DNA of 64,000 bases from Scylla paramamosain (GCF_035594125.1 NC_087152.1:19002001-19066000), one strand, 5' to 3'; counted from the stretch's first letter, positions 33,856 through 46,260 are shown. The notes: generated from the letters alone by a model not told the origin. Program-made: numbers and translations.

Positions 33856-34673
33856 GTGAACAGTCTCGGTGGCTTGGCTGGTGGAAGTCTTGTCCCCAGG
33901 CCACCAGTTGGTTCATCCCCTTCTTGACTTTCAGCAGACTGTAGTGTGCTGGAAACATTATCAGGAGTGCCGTGTGACTCTAGCTGAGGATTGTGTGTGT
34001 GTTGGATAATGAGACGGCCAGCAGGAGCATCTTGCTTGTCCCCTGAACTAAGTGCAGAGGCATGGCCACCTCCACGGAGTAGTGAGTTTGCCACACCACC
34101 AGGGATGATGAGTGGGTGTTTACGTTGATGCCGGGGTTTAGTTAAGCTGGCAGTGGGTCGTGTGCGATCCCGGGGAGGTAGGGGAAGGAGGTTGACAGCA
34201 TCTTGACTGCTACCATCCAAGCTGTAGCCATCTGGACTAGTGGCAATGTCAGCATCACTGCTGCTGCTTCGATGTGCTGAGTTGGGTATGACAAGTGGTG
34301 ATGGTTTAGGTTTGACAGGTGGTGGGACTTTACTGTGTTTGAAACCCTTGGGGAGGGTTTGGTGAGTGGAAAGGTCAGAAGAGTTGGTAGTTGATATGCT
34401 AAGGCCTTCCTTCACCCCAGCTGCTCGCATACCATGGCTTCGCTCTATGGTGCTGAAGCCCATGCCACCCCCAAGGTTGTGCTTGTTTCCTCTAATTTTT
34501 GGTCGCACTGTGACACCTGCTCGAAGCATTCTTAGTGGATTGTGCTCAGCTGGTTCTGGGTCACTGGCATGGGGTGAATCAGGCTCCACTCGGCACCCAA
34601 GGGAGTCAGGGTCGAGCCCCGGCCGCTCCACCAGGAAGTTGTACACTTCCCTGGCCTCTTCTGATATGCTTGA
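33856..34673 (-). CDS. Ack/TNK2-like gene, large proline-rich exon
   Basis: An 818-nt exon, acceptor TTGCCCCAACACAG, donor TTCAC|GTGAGT; phase 0 in, 2 nt of a split codon out. It opens with an acidic helical segment (SSISEEAREVYNFLVERPGL) and then a basic Arg/Lys patch. Low-complexity Ser/Pro-rich sequence follows, with possible SH3-binding motifs PPPVKPKPSPL, LPLPPRDRTRP and LPPAKPPR. This is the length and character expected of the Ack/TNK2 region between CRIB and UBA, which recruits SH3 and clathrin-adaptor partners. There is no catalytic domain. Confidence 0.75.
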
Positions 34674-37600
34674 CTGTGTTGGGGCAAACAAAAGACAGGT
34701 GCACTAACATAAAAAAAGAGAACATAAACAGAGAGGGACAGACACACAGACAGTCTGCATAATAGGTGACAAGTGCAAAAGGGTTAAGTTAATTAAAAAT
34801 ACTTAAATAAAGCAACATAGATGTCAGCTACTCTACAACTAAAAGTAAACTGAAAAAGCCTTAAGGCAACAAGTGATTGGCATGCAGGTGAACCTTACCC
34901 TAAAAGTTTAATTATACAAAAATTGTGAGCTTGTTTTGGACAGTTGGCAATCTGAGTTTGACAAGCCATAAAAAAGTTTAATATGACTTTAGAGGTCATG
35001 AATCTCCTGAAGTCTTCTGGACCTGCTGAAAATCATATGGTTATCTTGAAAAACACTACTGTGAAAGGTATTGCTTAGCCTTACACATAAGGCTAATATG
35101 CAGTGCTGAAAGAAAAGATACTTGATTTTATTTACTTTGTTAGCCTTCAGTCTTTTCCTGATGATGAATTATGAATGTTTAAAGGAAATAAACAGTACTC
35201 ACAACTTACTGTCCACCTTCAAAACACTTAATATTTGGGCAACTAAAAGTTACTACAAACACATTGGTGAGTTTTATGGATTTTGTTTCATGAAGTTTGC
35301 TGTATATAAACTGTCAAAGAAAGGATACTGCTACAATGTAAATTGGAGAGAAATGCCACAATGTATCTGAGTGGTAATGATTAACACATGAAGTGATGCA
35401 TGTGTGCTAGAAATCATTACAACCTATTTTCAAAAATTACTCTTCAACATGCTTCCTACTGCTTTTCACAATACATGTAAAATTTTAACAACTATAAAAT
35501 TTTTCAAACAGCACAAGGGCCTGGACATTCTGATGTTTTTGTATACCATGATGGAGAACAATTCACGATGAGGTCACAAGAGACATAAGGAGTGGGTCAC
35601 TTGTCTTCAGTTATAGTTGCTGTACACTCAGCTGATCTAGAAGCCTTCCTGCTTTCCTTCCCCTTTCAGCAGGACAGCTGATTGGTGCACTTGTAATGTT
35701 CTTGCCAATTCTGTATTTCTTTCATATTAAAGATACTTCCAATAACATTTTCATACAGCAATAATCAAAAATTTTTTTTAATACATTAATACAAAGATAT
35801 TATCACAAACTCATCCAAATGGCATGGCCTCTAGAGGCCAGTGCTGACAATCACATGGATGTATTTATGTAGGTACTAATTTTTGTTACTTATTTCTATA
35901 ACATTTCTGAAGGATTAATACCTTGATACTATTATCACTTCTGTATTGATATTTTAAAAAATCATCTTAGGGAATAGGTAATTGATAATGTGAATGAAAA
36001 TGTCTTACATATAAAAAACTGGCGAGTGACAATAAGTGTACCAACCAACTGCTCTGCCAAAAGGAAAAGGGAGAGAAGACAGCAAGAATTCTGGATCATC
36101 TTTTCAAAGGACAATTATAATGATGTGCATATTTTCCTAGGATAGGTTATGAGCTTGACTCCTTGCTCAAGCAAGTGCAGCTATAGTATTGTTGCACACT
36201 GATATGTTTAAAGGTTTAGAGGCTTGAAGCAACAGCACTTGCACAGAAAGAGGCATGATATTATTAAGTTTATAAACACCTTGTGTAAGTGGGGACCACA
36301 CCTTTGGAGCCAACCCTCTCCACACTATGGTGCCACAAACTATACTCAGTAGTACCTAAGAACTGCTAAGTAACATACAGTATGATGAAACTGCCTTTCT
36401 GTCTTGTTTTGCCTTGTAATTGAATATGGAACCTTTCAGTTGTGGCCTGAACCACAGTACCAAACAATAATTATTAAAGACAAAATTAATTATGTTTGGT
36501 TCCAAGTGACATTGTAATAGCCTAGTATTATGCTTTACATAAAGTTGTTTTCCTGCTTTGCAGAAACTGAAATCACAATTCTGTAAAATCCAAATATATA
36601 TAATTCCCACAGCAAAAAATCTGAATGAAATTATTCACTCAAGGTTTTCAGCTACAATATAAAATACTCCCTACATTGTAAATTTCATAATTCTAGCAAA
36701 TACATACATAAAAACTAGTGGCCAAGCAGTAACTTCTACTTTAAAAATATTACATATATGAATACTGGATGGAGGTTATATTGCCAGCATTGGTGAGATA
36801 CATGTGCCTTGCTACACAGCATGAGCACAAGTCCTGCTTCTCAAAATTATCCACTGCTGACTACAAGAAATATATCTACTGCATGTGTATTAAAAAACAC
36901 TTGGGTATCTCCATGCATAAAAATACTCAGATAAGTGCATGATTTGCATTCAAGATCATAAATGTATGCAGAAAAATAGTCATACCTGTTCAATTCTTTA
37001 TGCAGTACCCACTGCTTTCTTAGGATTAGTTGGCACAATATTGAGCTTATTGCAAATAGTAATGTTGAATGAAGGCCACTGTGAATGGTTATTTAACTAC
37101 CTTCATCTGTTTGTCATAAAATAACTTTGCCCAGTAGCACTATCAACCTTGCCTCATATGGCAACACTATCTTTTATTCTCTCAAAGTTGCAGCTTTCAG
37201 TAATTATAATTTTTGAAAAACTAAGATTACAAAACATTAATTTAATATCTATATCTACTCTAGGAGTACTAGAAGTGCACTGGGCTCTATATGCCCAGTA
37301 CCTGAGATGTACAAACATATTGGTTGGCACTCATGGAATTTGTTTTTCTCTACTTGAACCTGCAATTATTTTTTTCCAAGACCAATGCTGCATTTCTGCC
37401 TTGATCTTATTTAAAATTTTTTTATTTTATTTTGTATTTAGTATTTTCAATATAACTCTTGCTTTCATCTTTCCTCACTTTGTTACTTTCTCTCTTTGCA
37501 AGTATGATTTTAAAAGCTTTTAGTCTAGACCATGAAATTTTCTCCCATCTCATATGCTCCCTCTCAGAAGAGAAGGAAAAAGTGGTCCCTTTAAAATATG

Positions 37601-38017
37601 TGTTCCTAGAGTCTCATAAAAGTGTTTTCCTTTAGTAGATGTTTTTCACCACATACATGTAAGCTTAAATCTATAATATAAAAGCGTAAAAATACAATAC
37701 ATTCTTAAGCACTGATGGCAGTTATCTTTTAACTAATTACTGAATTTTTCCGCGCTATATGATGGTGCCATCTTAAATCACACTAAATGTATTAACCATT
37801 ATCATAATAATATGACTTCAGTCTGTATGTGTGGCCCTTTCACTTTTTTTTTTTTTTTTTACTTTTTTATTCTCTAACGAATATTGGACTGCATTTTAAC
37901 CAAACATCTTATGCTGCAATAAATCAGTTTCCTTTACTTTCACCATAAATCATAATACTGTATACTGAATTGATTGAGAAAGTAAAGAATGAATTCTTGC
38001 GCACACACACACACACA

Positions 38018-38138
38018 CACACTCTCAATGAAGACGTTGTAAATGCCGAAACTGTCAGTGCTTTTAAGACCAAACTAGATAGATACAAAAACGGGATACT
38101 ATAAGATTACTCACCTCCCGTAAACCCCAACTAGGTAA
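38018..38138 (+). pseudogene. 3' end of a CR1/L2-like LINE
   Basis: One frame reads LNEDVVNAETVSAFKTKLDR and ends at a TAA (38103). This is the conserved C-terminus of LINE ORF2 proteins, comparable to VVSARTLESFKRRLDK at the end of the CR1 ORF2 in this window. It is followed by a short 3' UTR ending TAGGTAAATA and then (CA)n. Another (CA)n lies just upstream (38003-38022). Confidence 0.6.
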
Positions 38139-38140
38139 AT

Positions 38141-38172
<32 letters not shown>

Positions 38173-38314
38173 GGTTTTCACTAATGAGTGGGCAGTTACT
38201 GTTCTCCTCCAGCATGAGGATCAAGTGTGTTGTGGGTAAAAGACTACATCTCTTACCAACAGACTGGACTATGTCAGCTCTAAGCTTTCTCCAGGAGGGT
38301 AAAAGGTTAATGAA

Positions 38315-38318
<4 letters not shown>

Positions 38319-38382
<64 letters not shown>

Positions 38383-38390
38383 ACACACAC
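38319..38390 (+). repeat. (CA)n microsatellite
   Basis: About 36 CA units with one CATA interruption. Confidence 0.95.
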
Positions 38391-39084
38391 TTCAATGAAA
38401 GAGTGGAACAGCCATGAGAGGAATAGTTAACTTTATGCTGTAATTCCTTAATTTACATTCTAATTCTTCTACTATTTGCCTGATGCTGAGTGTGACCATT
38501 GTAAGAGAACAACACCACTGGTGGACGGGTCAAGACAAGGTGAAGGTGCAGCAGTCACCTACACTTGTGTCCAGACTATAATAGTGGACAGGTTTTGAAT
38601 CAACAGCAGCATTTGATTACACCACAGAATACAATGGACAATATACAGGACTAACTTCTTGTATAGTCAAAATCAATGATATGTATGCCATGATGTAAAC
38701 AATCAGCTGCATGTTCTGACAAAACTCTCCAGCCTTGAGTGGAGGTAGCTATATACTGCTGTGGAAGGAGTGAGTGGTTTATGGCTGGAGTACAACAAGG
38801 ATTTATTCATGTGAGAGTCTGCAGAAAAGCTGTTGGGCCCTCCTGCTCCAGCAAGGCACTCCACTGGTGGACCACAACTAATAGTGATGTGTGGTGCAAC
38901 ATGTACAATTAAAACAAAATAACATTACTGTCATGCATTACATATAGTGAATGTGTCATGCAGCAAACAGAAAGTTATGGGAATCCTGATTACTATCCCA
39001 TGCAATGAGGAATATTAATGCTTAATAATGGCAAAGCACAGTTAGACTGGAATTAAAAGGAAAGATTTTATTCCGCCAACAAAG

Positions 39085-39114
39085 TCAAACGTTTTCTATG
39101 TCCTCATCGATCAA
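39085..39114 (-). CDS. Possible alternative terminal exon (weak)
   Basis: Inside the large intron, CTTTTTCTTTGCAG (AG at 39116-39115) is a strong acceptor. It is followed by nine codons in the phase left by the 76-nt exon, then TGA at 39087-39085 and an AATAAA 12 nt later (39072-39067). Splicing to it would give a protein lacking the proline-rich and UBA parts. The tract may simply belong to an unrecognised repeat. Confidence 0.22.
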   Translation of the reverse strand: MIDEDIENV

Positions 39115-39561
39115 CTGCAAAGAAAAAGAAAAAGAAAGGCATCATAATACATGGTTGTGGAGGCATTAGTAGTGTTAGTGTTCCAAAGAAGATATGTCAC
39201 TTCCAAAATGTGGCTTTACCTACTGACCAAGTGACATTATAGGGAAACTACACTCAGCACATAGTATTATGGAGAATGAATATCTTTTTAAAAACTGCAA
39301 TCCACTGTAAAGGATCCAAGACACAAAGAAGAACAGTTCTGAGGAAGAATAATAAATCTAAATCATACATTTTTTTTCTGATACTGATATTAAATTTCAT
39401 TCCCTCTGAAAAGAGACCAACAATTCTTGATTCCATATAACATTCACAAGAATTAGTCCAAGATGCTAAGGTTCTAGAGGCAGGGTGCTTGTGGCATGTC
39501 AAAGACAAAACATTCCAGAACAGGCTCTTCTCATGGGCTTCATCTCTCTCTCTCTACATAC

Positions 39562-39740
39562 AGGGTGTAACACAAGTTTCTACGGATATTGCCTGAGGTG
39601 AAAGTACAGTTTAATCTAAGTCAAAAAAGTTCTATGCACATATGCATTCTGAGCCATTGTTTAACCATGATGTAAAATTTATGTGGTCTGACGAAAAATA
39701 CAATGGCTGGGGCAGGTGGGTAACCATGGCAGAATGCATA
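39562..39740 (+). repeat. Fragment of the GGTGTAACAC MITE family
   Basis: It aligns with the left ~150 bp of the element at 53593-54267 (words GGGTGTAACACAAGTTTC and ATATTGC). The other inverted end is not present, so it is truncated. Confidence 0.55.
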
Positions 39741-40793
39741 GACCCTGATGTCTCATGTCACACACTGTACATGCCATATGACTCTTGTCCCTGGGCTAGA
39801 TCACTGGTATATTGCCAATGCTTTCTTTGCATTTTTATTTTGATAAAGCACAGGTATATGGCAGCTAATCTTCACAAGAACAGAAGCAAGCCTGAATAAC
39901 TACAATTTAATATGACTCCATTTTCTGAAACCTTATTTTACTTTCTTACTCCTCTCCTGATGGTTTAAAGAAGGAATAAAATACATTCTGTGTTTTTGTG
40001 ATGAAAGCATGGCAGCACTTGCTCTTACAATCCACAGAGAGGAAGTGGTTTATGCCTCATAAATGTTCTCTATTCCTCTCTGTCCGGCTGTTGGCCATAT
40101 GTTAATTTGGTATAGTCATTCCCATACTACTCTCTTAAAATTATTCATCTCCTGTGGTGGCTTCCTGGTCTTCTCTGTATTTTTTCCCCAGCAACCTATT
40201 TTAAATGCATTTTTTATAAAGGTCAACTCAGTTCATATTTTCTATTATATTTTTTTTATCATCATACTTTTAGTATGGCAGTCAACTCAAAACACTTTTC
40301 CATATCTGTATTTTTGTAATTCTTACTAATGACTTTCCATTTTTCACAATCTACATATCCACACTGTAAGACTGATGTTCATACTTCTGTTTTTAACTAA
40401 GGGAAACATAACTTCACCAATGTTCTCTCCTAATTTCTTCAATGTTATCCATGCCTGATCAAAATGAATAGAACAGAATATCAGCAAAGGAATGGCTGAA
40501 GAAACATGATTCAGTTGAGATGAAGCTAGCATAAATTTTCTTTCCTTTGAATACTAACAGCTATTAAAGCTGCAATGACACATGCTAGTCAGAATTGTTA
40601 CTTTGAGTGCTAGTTTCATGCAGTTGACTTTTTTCTTTTTCTGTCTTTTGTAAAGAAGTTCATTCTACCCTTCTTATCTTTGTGGGTACTCATGCCATGA
40701 TAGGAAAGATATCAAATCAACATCTGATCTCCCATTCCATAATCTCACAATGAAATTTTTCTGTTATGTAAAGAGAGGGAAAACTTGACATAC

Positions 40794-40923
<130 letters not shown>

Positions 40924-41053
40924 TTCACCTGTCAAGACATAAAATATAACTCCTAAGGTAGTGGATGGCAGAAGCCAAGGGTCAGGGATTAACACACATC
41001 ACACTCCTTGATGCTTTTGACTTGAGATGAGCCTGTAACTCCTACCAACTAAC

Positions 41054-41129
41054 CTGAATGTCTGGGATTGAAGCAGCTTCAGCACTGAAGTGTCTTCTCT
41101 CTGATTTAGGACTTCCCTTCATTGAGAAC
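41054..41129 (-). CDS. Ack/TNK2-like gene, 76-nt exon
   Basis: Acceptor TATTACTTTTGTCAG and donor CAG|GTTAGT. The first G completes a Lys codon split with the exon ending at 41518. The remaining 25 codons encode a Ser/Arg-rich stretch ([20 protein letters not shown]), and the exon exits in phase 0, matching the exon that starts at 34673. It was found because the phases of its neighbours demanded an exon of length 3n+1. Skipping it would shift the reading frame. A (TA)n array lies within ~15 nt of its acceptor. Confidence 0.7.
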
Positions 41130-41141
41130 CTGACAAAAGTA

Positions 41142-41262
<121 letters not shown>

Positions 41263-41517
41263 ACACATACATACATAGACACAATGGAATGATGATATAG
41301 TAATCCACCCAAAACTATTGGCTTAACACAATTACCAGCAACAATTTTCTTTATTAAGTATAAGGAGTAAATGTTAGTTATTAATGGTATTGTGGAACAT
41401 AATCTCTAATGTATGAATATAATGAAAACTATCCCAAGTATGCACTCTTATAACAAGAGGTGGGGAAACCATTTGTGTCCATACCTCACCAGGGAGAAAA
41501 AATAGGCAAGCACTTAC

Positions 41518-41711
41518 TTGAAGGAGAACCGAGAGCCTCCAGGATGTTTTGTAGGGGAGGATGGGGTAATGGGGGAGTCTGGAATCCCTTCGGAATCACC
41601 TGGACTCTCTGGGTTACATTCCAGCTCAGACATGCTCTTAGAGGCAAGTTCATTGGCCATTGCTATTGCTGAGTCCAGTGTACGCTGGTCAGCTGCTGAG
41701 ATGGGTTTAAC
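41518..41711 (-). CDS. Ack/TNK2-like gene, 194-nt exon
   Basis: Acceptor CCTGGCCCACCCACATCAG, donor TTCAA|GTAAGT; phase 0 in, 2 nt of a split codon out. It encodes a helical segment VKPISAADQRTLDSAIAMAN followed by an acidic and then Ser/Pro/Thr-rich region (GIPDSPITPSSPTKHPGGS). I do not recognise a named domain. Confidence 0.7.
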
Positions 41712-41879
41712 CTGATGTGGGTGGGCCAGGAAATTATTGCAAATTATTATCTATGACATTGAAATGTACAACATTGTTATTTTATGGTACACAAAAACCA
41801 GGATCCCATGTTTCAAGTTCATACATAGTATACAAGGATATGTATCTGTAGAGACATGACAGTCAAGATTAAGTGCAAG

Positions 41880-42010
41880 TCACTCAGGCCTTGGTGATTA
41901 CTTAAGGCCCAGATGGTAACATGTTCAACTCACAAGCTACAGTGACAGTTTTAACACAAGTTTGGTGCCCTAAAGAAAGCACTCCTCAAAAGAAATTTGT
42001 TCTCCCTCAT
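41880..42010 (+). repeat. tRNA-derived SINE-like copy 1
   Basis: It shares GGTAACATGTTCAACTCACA-type sequence with 43120-43250, which has a better A box. This copy is decayed and keeps only part of the tRNA-like head. Confidence 0.4.
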
Positions 42011-42099
42011 CTCAAATTTTAAGTCTTTCTTCATAATGCTTCAAAGCTGCTGAGTATGTCAGTGGCAAGTAGTGAAGATTTCCATTTTGGCTTCTGTCC

Positions 42100-42631
42100 C
42101 AATCACAGTTGTAGCTTGTATACAGTCAGAAGCTGACATAATCGTAACATTGCACAAACTGGCAACTTGCTCCTTCTCAGTCCGAAAAAATCAGTCAGGA
42201 GAAAATAACTATCTATATGGCAACTCAGGTTAGCCCTTCATATGTTTTTTTAAGGATAGGATAATGGATTCAGTGTTTGACATATTGACATAAGGAAAAG
42301 TTACCATTTGTAACCACTCCTTGCTTCTGCTAACAAAACAGTCGTTTGTTTTAAACATAGTGTTCTACTGAACTGATGTGTGATGCCTGGAAAATATACA
42401 GGCCATGATTACATATTATAAGTGTTAAAGTTTCACAAGAATGATGAAACAAATAGAAAAATAAGCCGTTTAACTATTGCTAATGAAAAGATTATGAGTG
42501 TGTTAGTGAAGAAATGGTATGAGAGGGATGTGAGGATGTGTCTCATCACAAACATGGTGGTGGGGTGGTCAAAATGTTTGACAATACCTTACATGGTATC
42601 AAGAGACAGTTAGAGGTATATCCTCAGCTTA

Positions 42632-42682
<51 letters not shown>

Positions 42683-43000
42683 GGCTGGTTCACCACCACG
42701 TTTGTGGTGAGGCACATCCTCATATTTAAAACAAACACAATCGTTCTGTTAGCCAAAGCAAACAGCAGTCACAAATAATATATCTTCTTTATGTTACTAT
42801 GTCAAACACTGAATCTGTTACTTTATGCTTTGAAAAACATATGAGGAGCTAATCTAAGTTGCCATGTACATAATAATTTTCTCCAAGGCCATTTTTTCAG
42901 ACTGAGGAGCGATCTGCCAGTTTGTGCAATGTAACGATCATGTTGGTAGGACTTATAGAGTTGTTTGGTGCTGACTGTACTTGTATACTGTACCGGTGTA
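42100..43000. repeat. Long imperfect palindrome with a poly(A) core
   Basis: The left arm (about 42100-42362 plus 42525-42566) and the right arm (about 42682-43000) are inverted copies. GATTCAGTGTTTGACATA, TTGCACAAACTGGCA and GAGGATGTGYCTCAYCACAAA occur on the plus strand on the left and on the minus strand on the right. The left arm carries a ~165-bp extra segment (42362-42525). The centre holds a 47-nt poly(A) (42633-42679). Confidence 0.65.
42633..42679 (+). repeat. Poly(A) tract
   Basis: 47 uninterrupted A at the centre of the palindrome. Confidence 0.95.
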
Positions 43001-43119
43001 GGTAAGGTATCAGAATTTATAAAAAAAAGGGCCTGTTCATGGTAAGAGAATCTGAACCACCAGAAATGGATGTATATGAAGGAGGAAACTGTGCAGTGAC
43101 AAGACATTTAGTGCTGATG

Positions 43120-43250
43120 AAAATCACTTGGCTCTTGGTGCTCACTTATGGCCTAACTGGTGACATGTCGAATTCACAAGCTACTGTGATGGCCCTGACT
43201 CCAATCCCCAGCAAGAATGCTTCTTGAGGCAAGTCTGTCTCACCTTCAGA
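43120..43250 (+). repeat. tRNA-derived SINE-like copy 2
   Basis: TGGCCTAACTGG at 43149-43160 fits the pol III A-box consensus. TGACTCCAATCC at 43196-43207 is a near-consensus B box at a suitable distance. The pair, and the related sequence at 41880, suggest a tRNA-derived SINE head. No intact tRNA fold is claimed. Confidence 0.5.
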
Positions 43251-43662
43251 TCAATTTCTCAGTGTTTCCATAATGTCCTGAAGCTTGACATTACATGTCC
43301 AAAACAATGAGTGATAATTCTAGGGATATATGGTACAAAATTTCACTATCCTAATAGTTAATAAGGATTTTGTACAAGTATAACAGCATGCTACAAAGCA
43401 GTGAAGTGTTCTTAATAAAGTGAACATTTATCTCCACTCTCCATTGGTCTTTTTGCTTTTCCCCTTAAACATCATCTCACCAGCCTTATGATTTAAATCC
43501 TGATCACCTGATCCCATAATGTGATGGGTAGTCATGGTGTGCTTATGGGAGATTGTTGAGGTTTTTCTATTATCAGTTGTACTGCATGAAATGTCTATGA
43601 CCTGTTTTGGAAGGAAACTTAATTCGGAGATCTCTTATAGAAAGAACAATATAATATCTTAC

Positions 43663-43908
43663 TGTAGCTTGTTTCTTTTTAGAGTTGTCCTTGCCAGTGA
43701 GCTTGGATGCAATCTCTTTGAGCTCATTCTTGACATTGTGGGTCTCATTGTCCTCAAGCAGTGCCTGGGTAGGGTGTGTTGGGGTGAGGGGTGGCAGAGA
43801 AGCTGGTGGGTCTAAAGAGACAGTGTCATCAGTTGATGATCCTCCCAGTGCTTTGAAAACCTCATCCATTAAGCTTGGGCCAAGGTCAAATGAGCTGCTG
43901 CGGAATGG
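43663..43908 (-). CDS. Ack/TNK2-like gene, 246-nt exon
   Basis: Acceptor CTGTTCAACAG and donor GCTACA|GTAAGA; phase 0 at both ends. It encodes a segment starting PFRSSSFDLGPSLMDEVFKA, then a Pro/Thr-rich stretch (PPASLPPLTPTHPTQ), then a charged helix NELKEIASKLTGKDNSKKK. No catalytic motif is seen. Confidence 0.72.
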
Positions 43909-45243
43909 CTGTTGAACAGAAAGAGAAGTTATTAGTAGTACATCAATACTCCTACATCTGTGAACTCATAATTCATGAAAATCAGCTATTCATGAATATA
44001 TAAAAGTGGTTCATGCTTTCTGGAAAACACTAAGACACAAATTCTTCACATCTGAGTAAGCATGAGCATAATTCTATTGCCTTACCAGGCAGTAACTTAT
44101 CAAGAACTCTGTTAGTTATCTTTTAAGATTCTGACCAAAAGCAATTACATTAAAACCTCCATAAGTCAGCACAATCTTTGCTGACTTACTGAAATTGAAA
44201 CATGTGAAACATTAATAACAATCCTTGCAAATCCCTCCTGCAGACTCAGGATCTTCAATTTCATCCCCTTCCTCTCTCTAAAGTCTACAGCCTCCCCTTG
44301 CTCCTTCCTCTGAGGACTTGATGCTGACAAGAGTTGCTGGTTCTGGTTCTGGTTGAAGGTTGGGAATTATAGCTTTTGCAATGTTATCTTCTTGATGCAG
44401 TTTTGTTTATGGTTTCTCTTTGTGGTTTGATTTCTCTTGTTTCTCTCAAGAAACAAGAGAGCAGATCAGACCACAAAAAGAAACTATAAACAAGATTACA
44501 TCAGAAATGAGCTGTTACACAGGCTATATCTCCTGACTTTCAACCAGAACCAGTAGTCCTTCTTAATGTCACATCAAAATCTATGCAGTAATTATTATTG
44601 TATATGTTATGCTGAGTCTGGCTTAGCTTGACTTGGTTTAGTCAGCATGGTGCCAGCTTACAAAAAAAAAAAAAACAGAAGAAATTGCCTATTGGACCAT
44701 TTTCTAAAAATATTTTCTTGCCTTGCTGCCTTACCTACATGGAATTCCCACATACTATACTGACCTTGAGATTTTACTGTATTACCTGACAATCATCACT
44801 GGTCTTCTCCTCAATATCATTTATTTCTAAAAGCATTAAGTGTTGAAGAAAGTGAAGATAATGCACTTTCAGACTCTGGACTAACTAGCTCTTAATGAAA
44901 CAAGAGGTAGCTGAAACTACAAATTAATAAAGAAAATTCAAAAGCTTTATTCAATCTGTCTATCAAATTCAACTTGATGTTTCCTTCTGGAGGAACACAA
45001 TACTTTCATGTCTCCTGTGGATACTAACTTAACAGTAATGCTCTCTCAGTTACCTGTTTTCTACAGAATACATCAAGATGAAATTTGTGGCTATCAAACA
45101 TTATTTAGCATGAACTTATTGAGGATTATATAAAAAAAAGCCTGTAATATTAACTGTTTTGTCTTGGATAATGTAATACAGTTCCAGCAAAATTATCAAT
45201 TACTTAGACAAAAAGAAGAGACCATAACTTCTCTCTCACTCAC
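43909..45243 (-). other. Intron containing a foldback MITE
   Basis: GT at 45243-45242 and AG at 43910-43909. It holds the element at 44148-44779; the rest is AT-rich with nothing recognised. Confidence 0.6.
44148..44779. mobile_element. pogo/Tigger-like MITE with internal palindrome
   Basis: The left end CATTAAAACCTCC and the right end GATTTTACTG form imperfect terminal inverted repeats flanked by TA (44146-44147, 44780-44781). The interior from ~44310 to 44590 is a long imperfect palindrome with a nearly perfect centre (TCTTGTTTCT / AGAAACAAGA around 44450). There is no transposase. The end sequence is related to, but distinct from, the MITEs at 7736 and 63256. Confidence 0.65.
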
Positions 45244-45393
45244 TTTGGGCACAGGCTCATCCTCCTCATCTGAAATCTCATGGTACTCATGGTCAGTTTG
45301 GCGGGAACGGGCAGGACTGTCAGGCTGCTCCTCACTTGCTGTGTCTGACCAGTTGTGCTCTGCTGCAGGCCCTGATTTACCCTCATCACCAAC
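45244..45393 (-). CDS. Ack/TNK2-like gene, first exon visible in the window
   Basis: A 150-nt exon, donor CCCAAA|GTGAGT, phase 0 at both ends. It encodes an acidic, probably disordered segment (VGDEGKSGPAAEHNWSDTAS ... EISDEEDEPVPK). The acceptor is a NAGNAG tandem (CAGCAG), so starts at 45393 or 45396 are both possible and differ by one Gln. Upstream exons, including any kinase, SH3 or CRIB domain, must lie beyond 64000, giving a first intron of at least 18.6 kb. Confidence 0.68.
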
Positions 45394-45401
45394 CTGCTGG
45401 T

Positions 45402-46260
45402 GCAAAATCCTTTTGTAAATATCTTCTTACCTGAAACAAATCTATACACTTTCTCATTTCTTTCTCTTAAATTTTATACAATTTGCTGCTCCCTAGAAAT
45501 GTGTTGTGGTACCTGAAAACAAAAGAAAAATGCAGGAATCTTAGTTTAATACAGTCCACCACCTTCACCTTGATAAAAGAAAAAGAAATTCCGAAAGTAA
45601 TTTTCATGCTGAATAATGACTATTAATGGTTGTGCAATGCAATTTAAGTTTTGACATGGTTCTTCTTTTGATGAAACTTAACTTTCAAAGCTCCAAACTA
45701 TACAGCACCATGTACCTTATTTAGTTTATTCTAATAGCCTTGAAAGAGGACTCTGAAAGACAGGCGTGTCATTGGATCACATGCAAGTCATGAAAGGGAG
45801 AAATGTGTCCAAGGATGTAGGAGGAGATTTAAGGAATAGTTTTTTGCCAACACTAATGTATGGATGACAGACTTTGTCACAAAATAGGGCACAACAATCA
45901 AGACTATGTGCTGTGGAAATGAATTCTCTAAGCAGGGTATTCAGGGGAGAGCAATGAAAGTATGCATGAAAGGTATTCTATATTCATAATGAAATGCTGC
46001 CAGTCCTTTCCAACCATGATGGACAAAATCTCCTTAAAGGAATGCACAAGTGTGAATACAAAATCGATATGAATTTAAGTGATAAAGCTAAGATACCAGA
46101 GACAAATTTTTATTTTTTTTGAGATATGAATTGATTATTATTATTATTGTATAGTTTAAACACTTACAGGGTGCGTATGGTAATTGTTTCGTTGTTTCAA
46201 GGATATGGTGTCAAAACACGTGGGTAACCACATTACTCAAAATGAAAGCAACTGATCAAT
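45402..46260. other. AT-rich intronic or intergenic sequence, nothing recognised
   Basis: No coding motif, RNA gene or clear repeat. It is probably intron of the Ack-like gene. Confidence 0.4.

Noticed and set aside
39562..39740. Coding exon on the plus strand (85-aa frame)
   Set aside because: The sequence is a copy of the GGTGTAACAC MITE end, and the frame has no conserved motif.
43114..43250. A functional tRNA gene
   Set aside because: A and B boxes are present but no acceptor or anticodon stems form; SINE head preferred.
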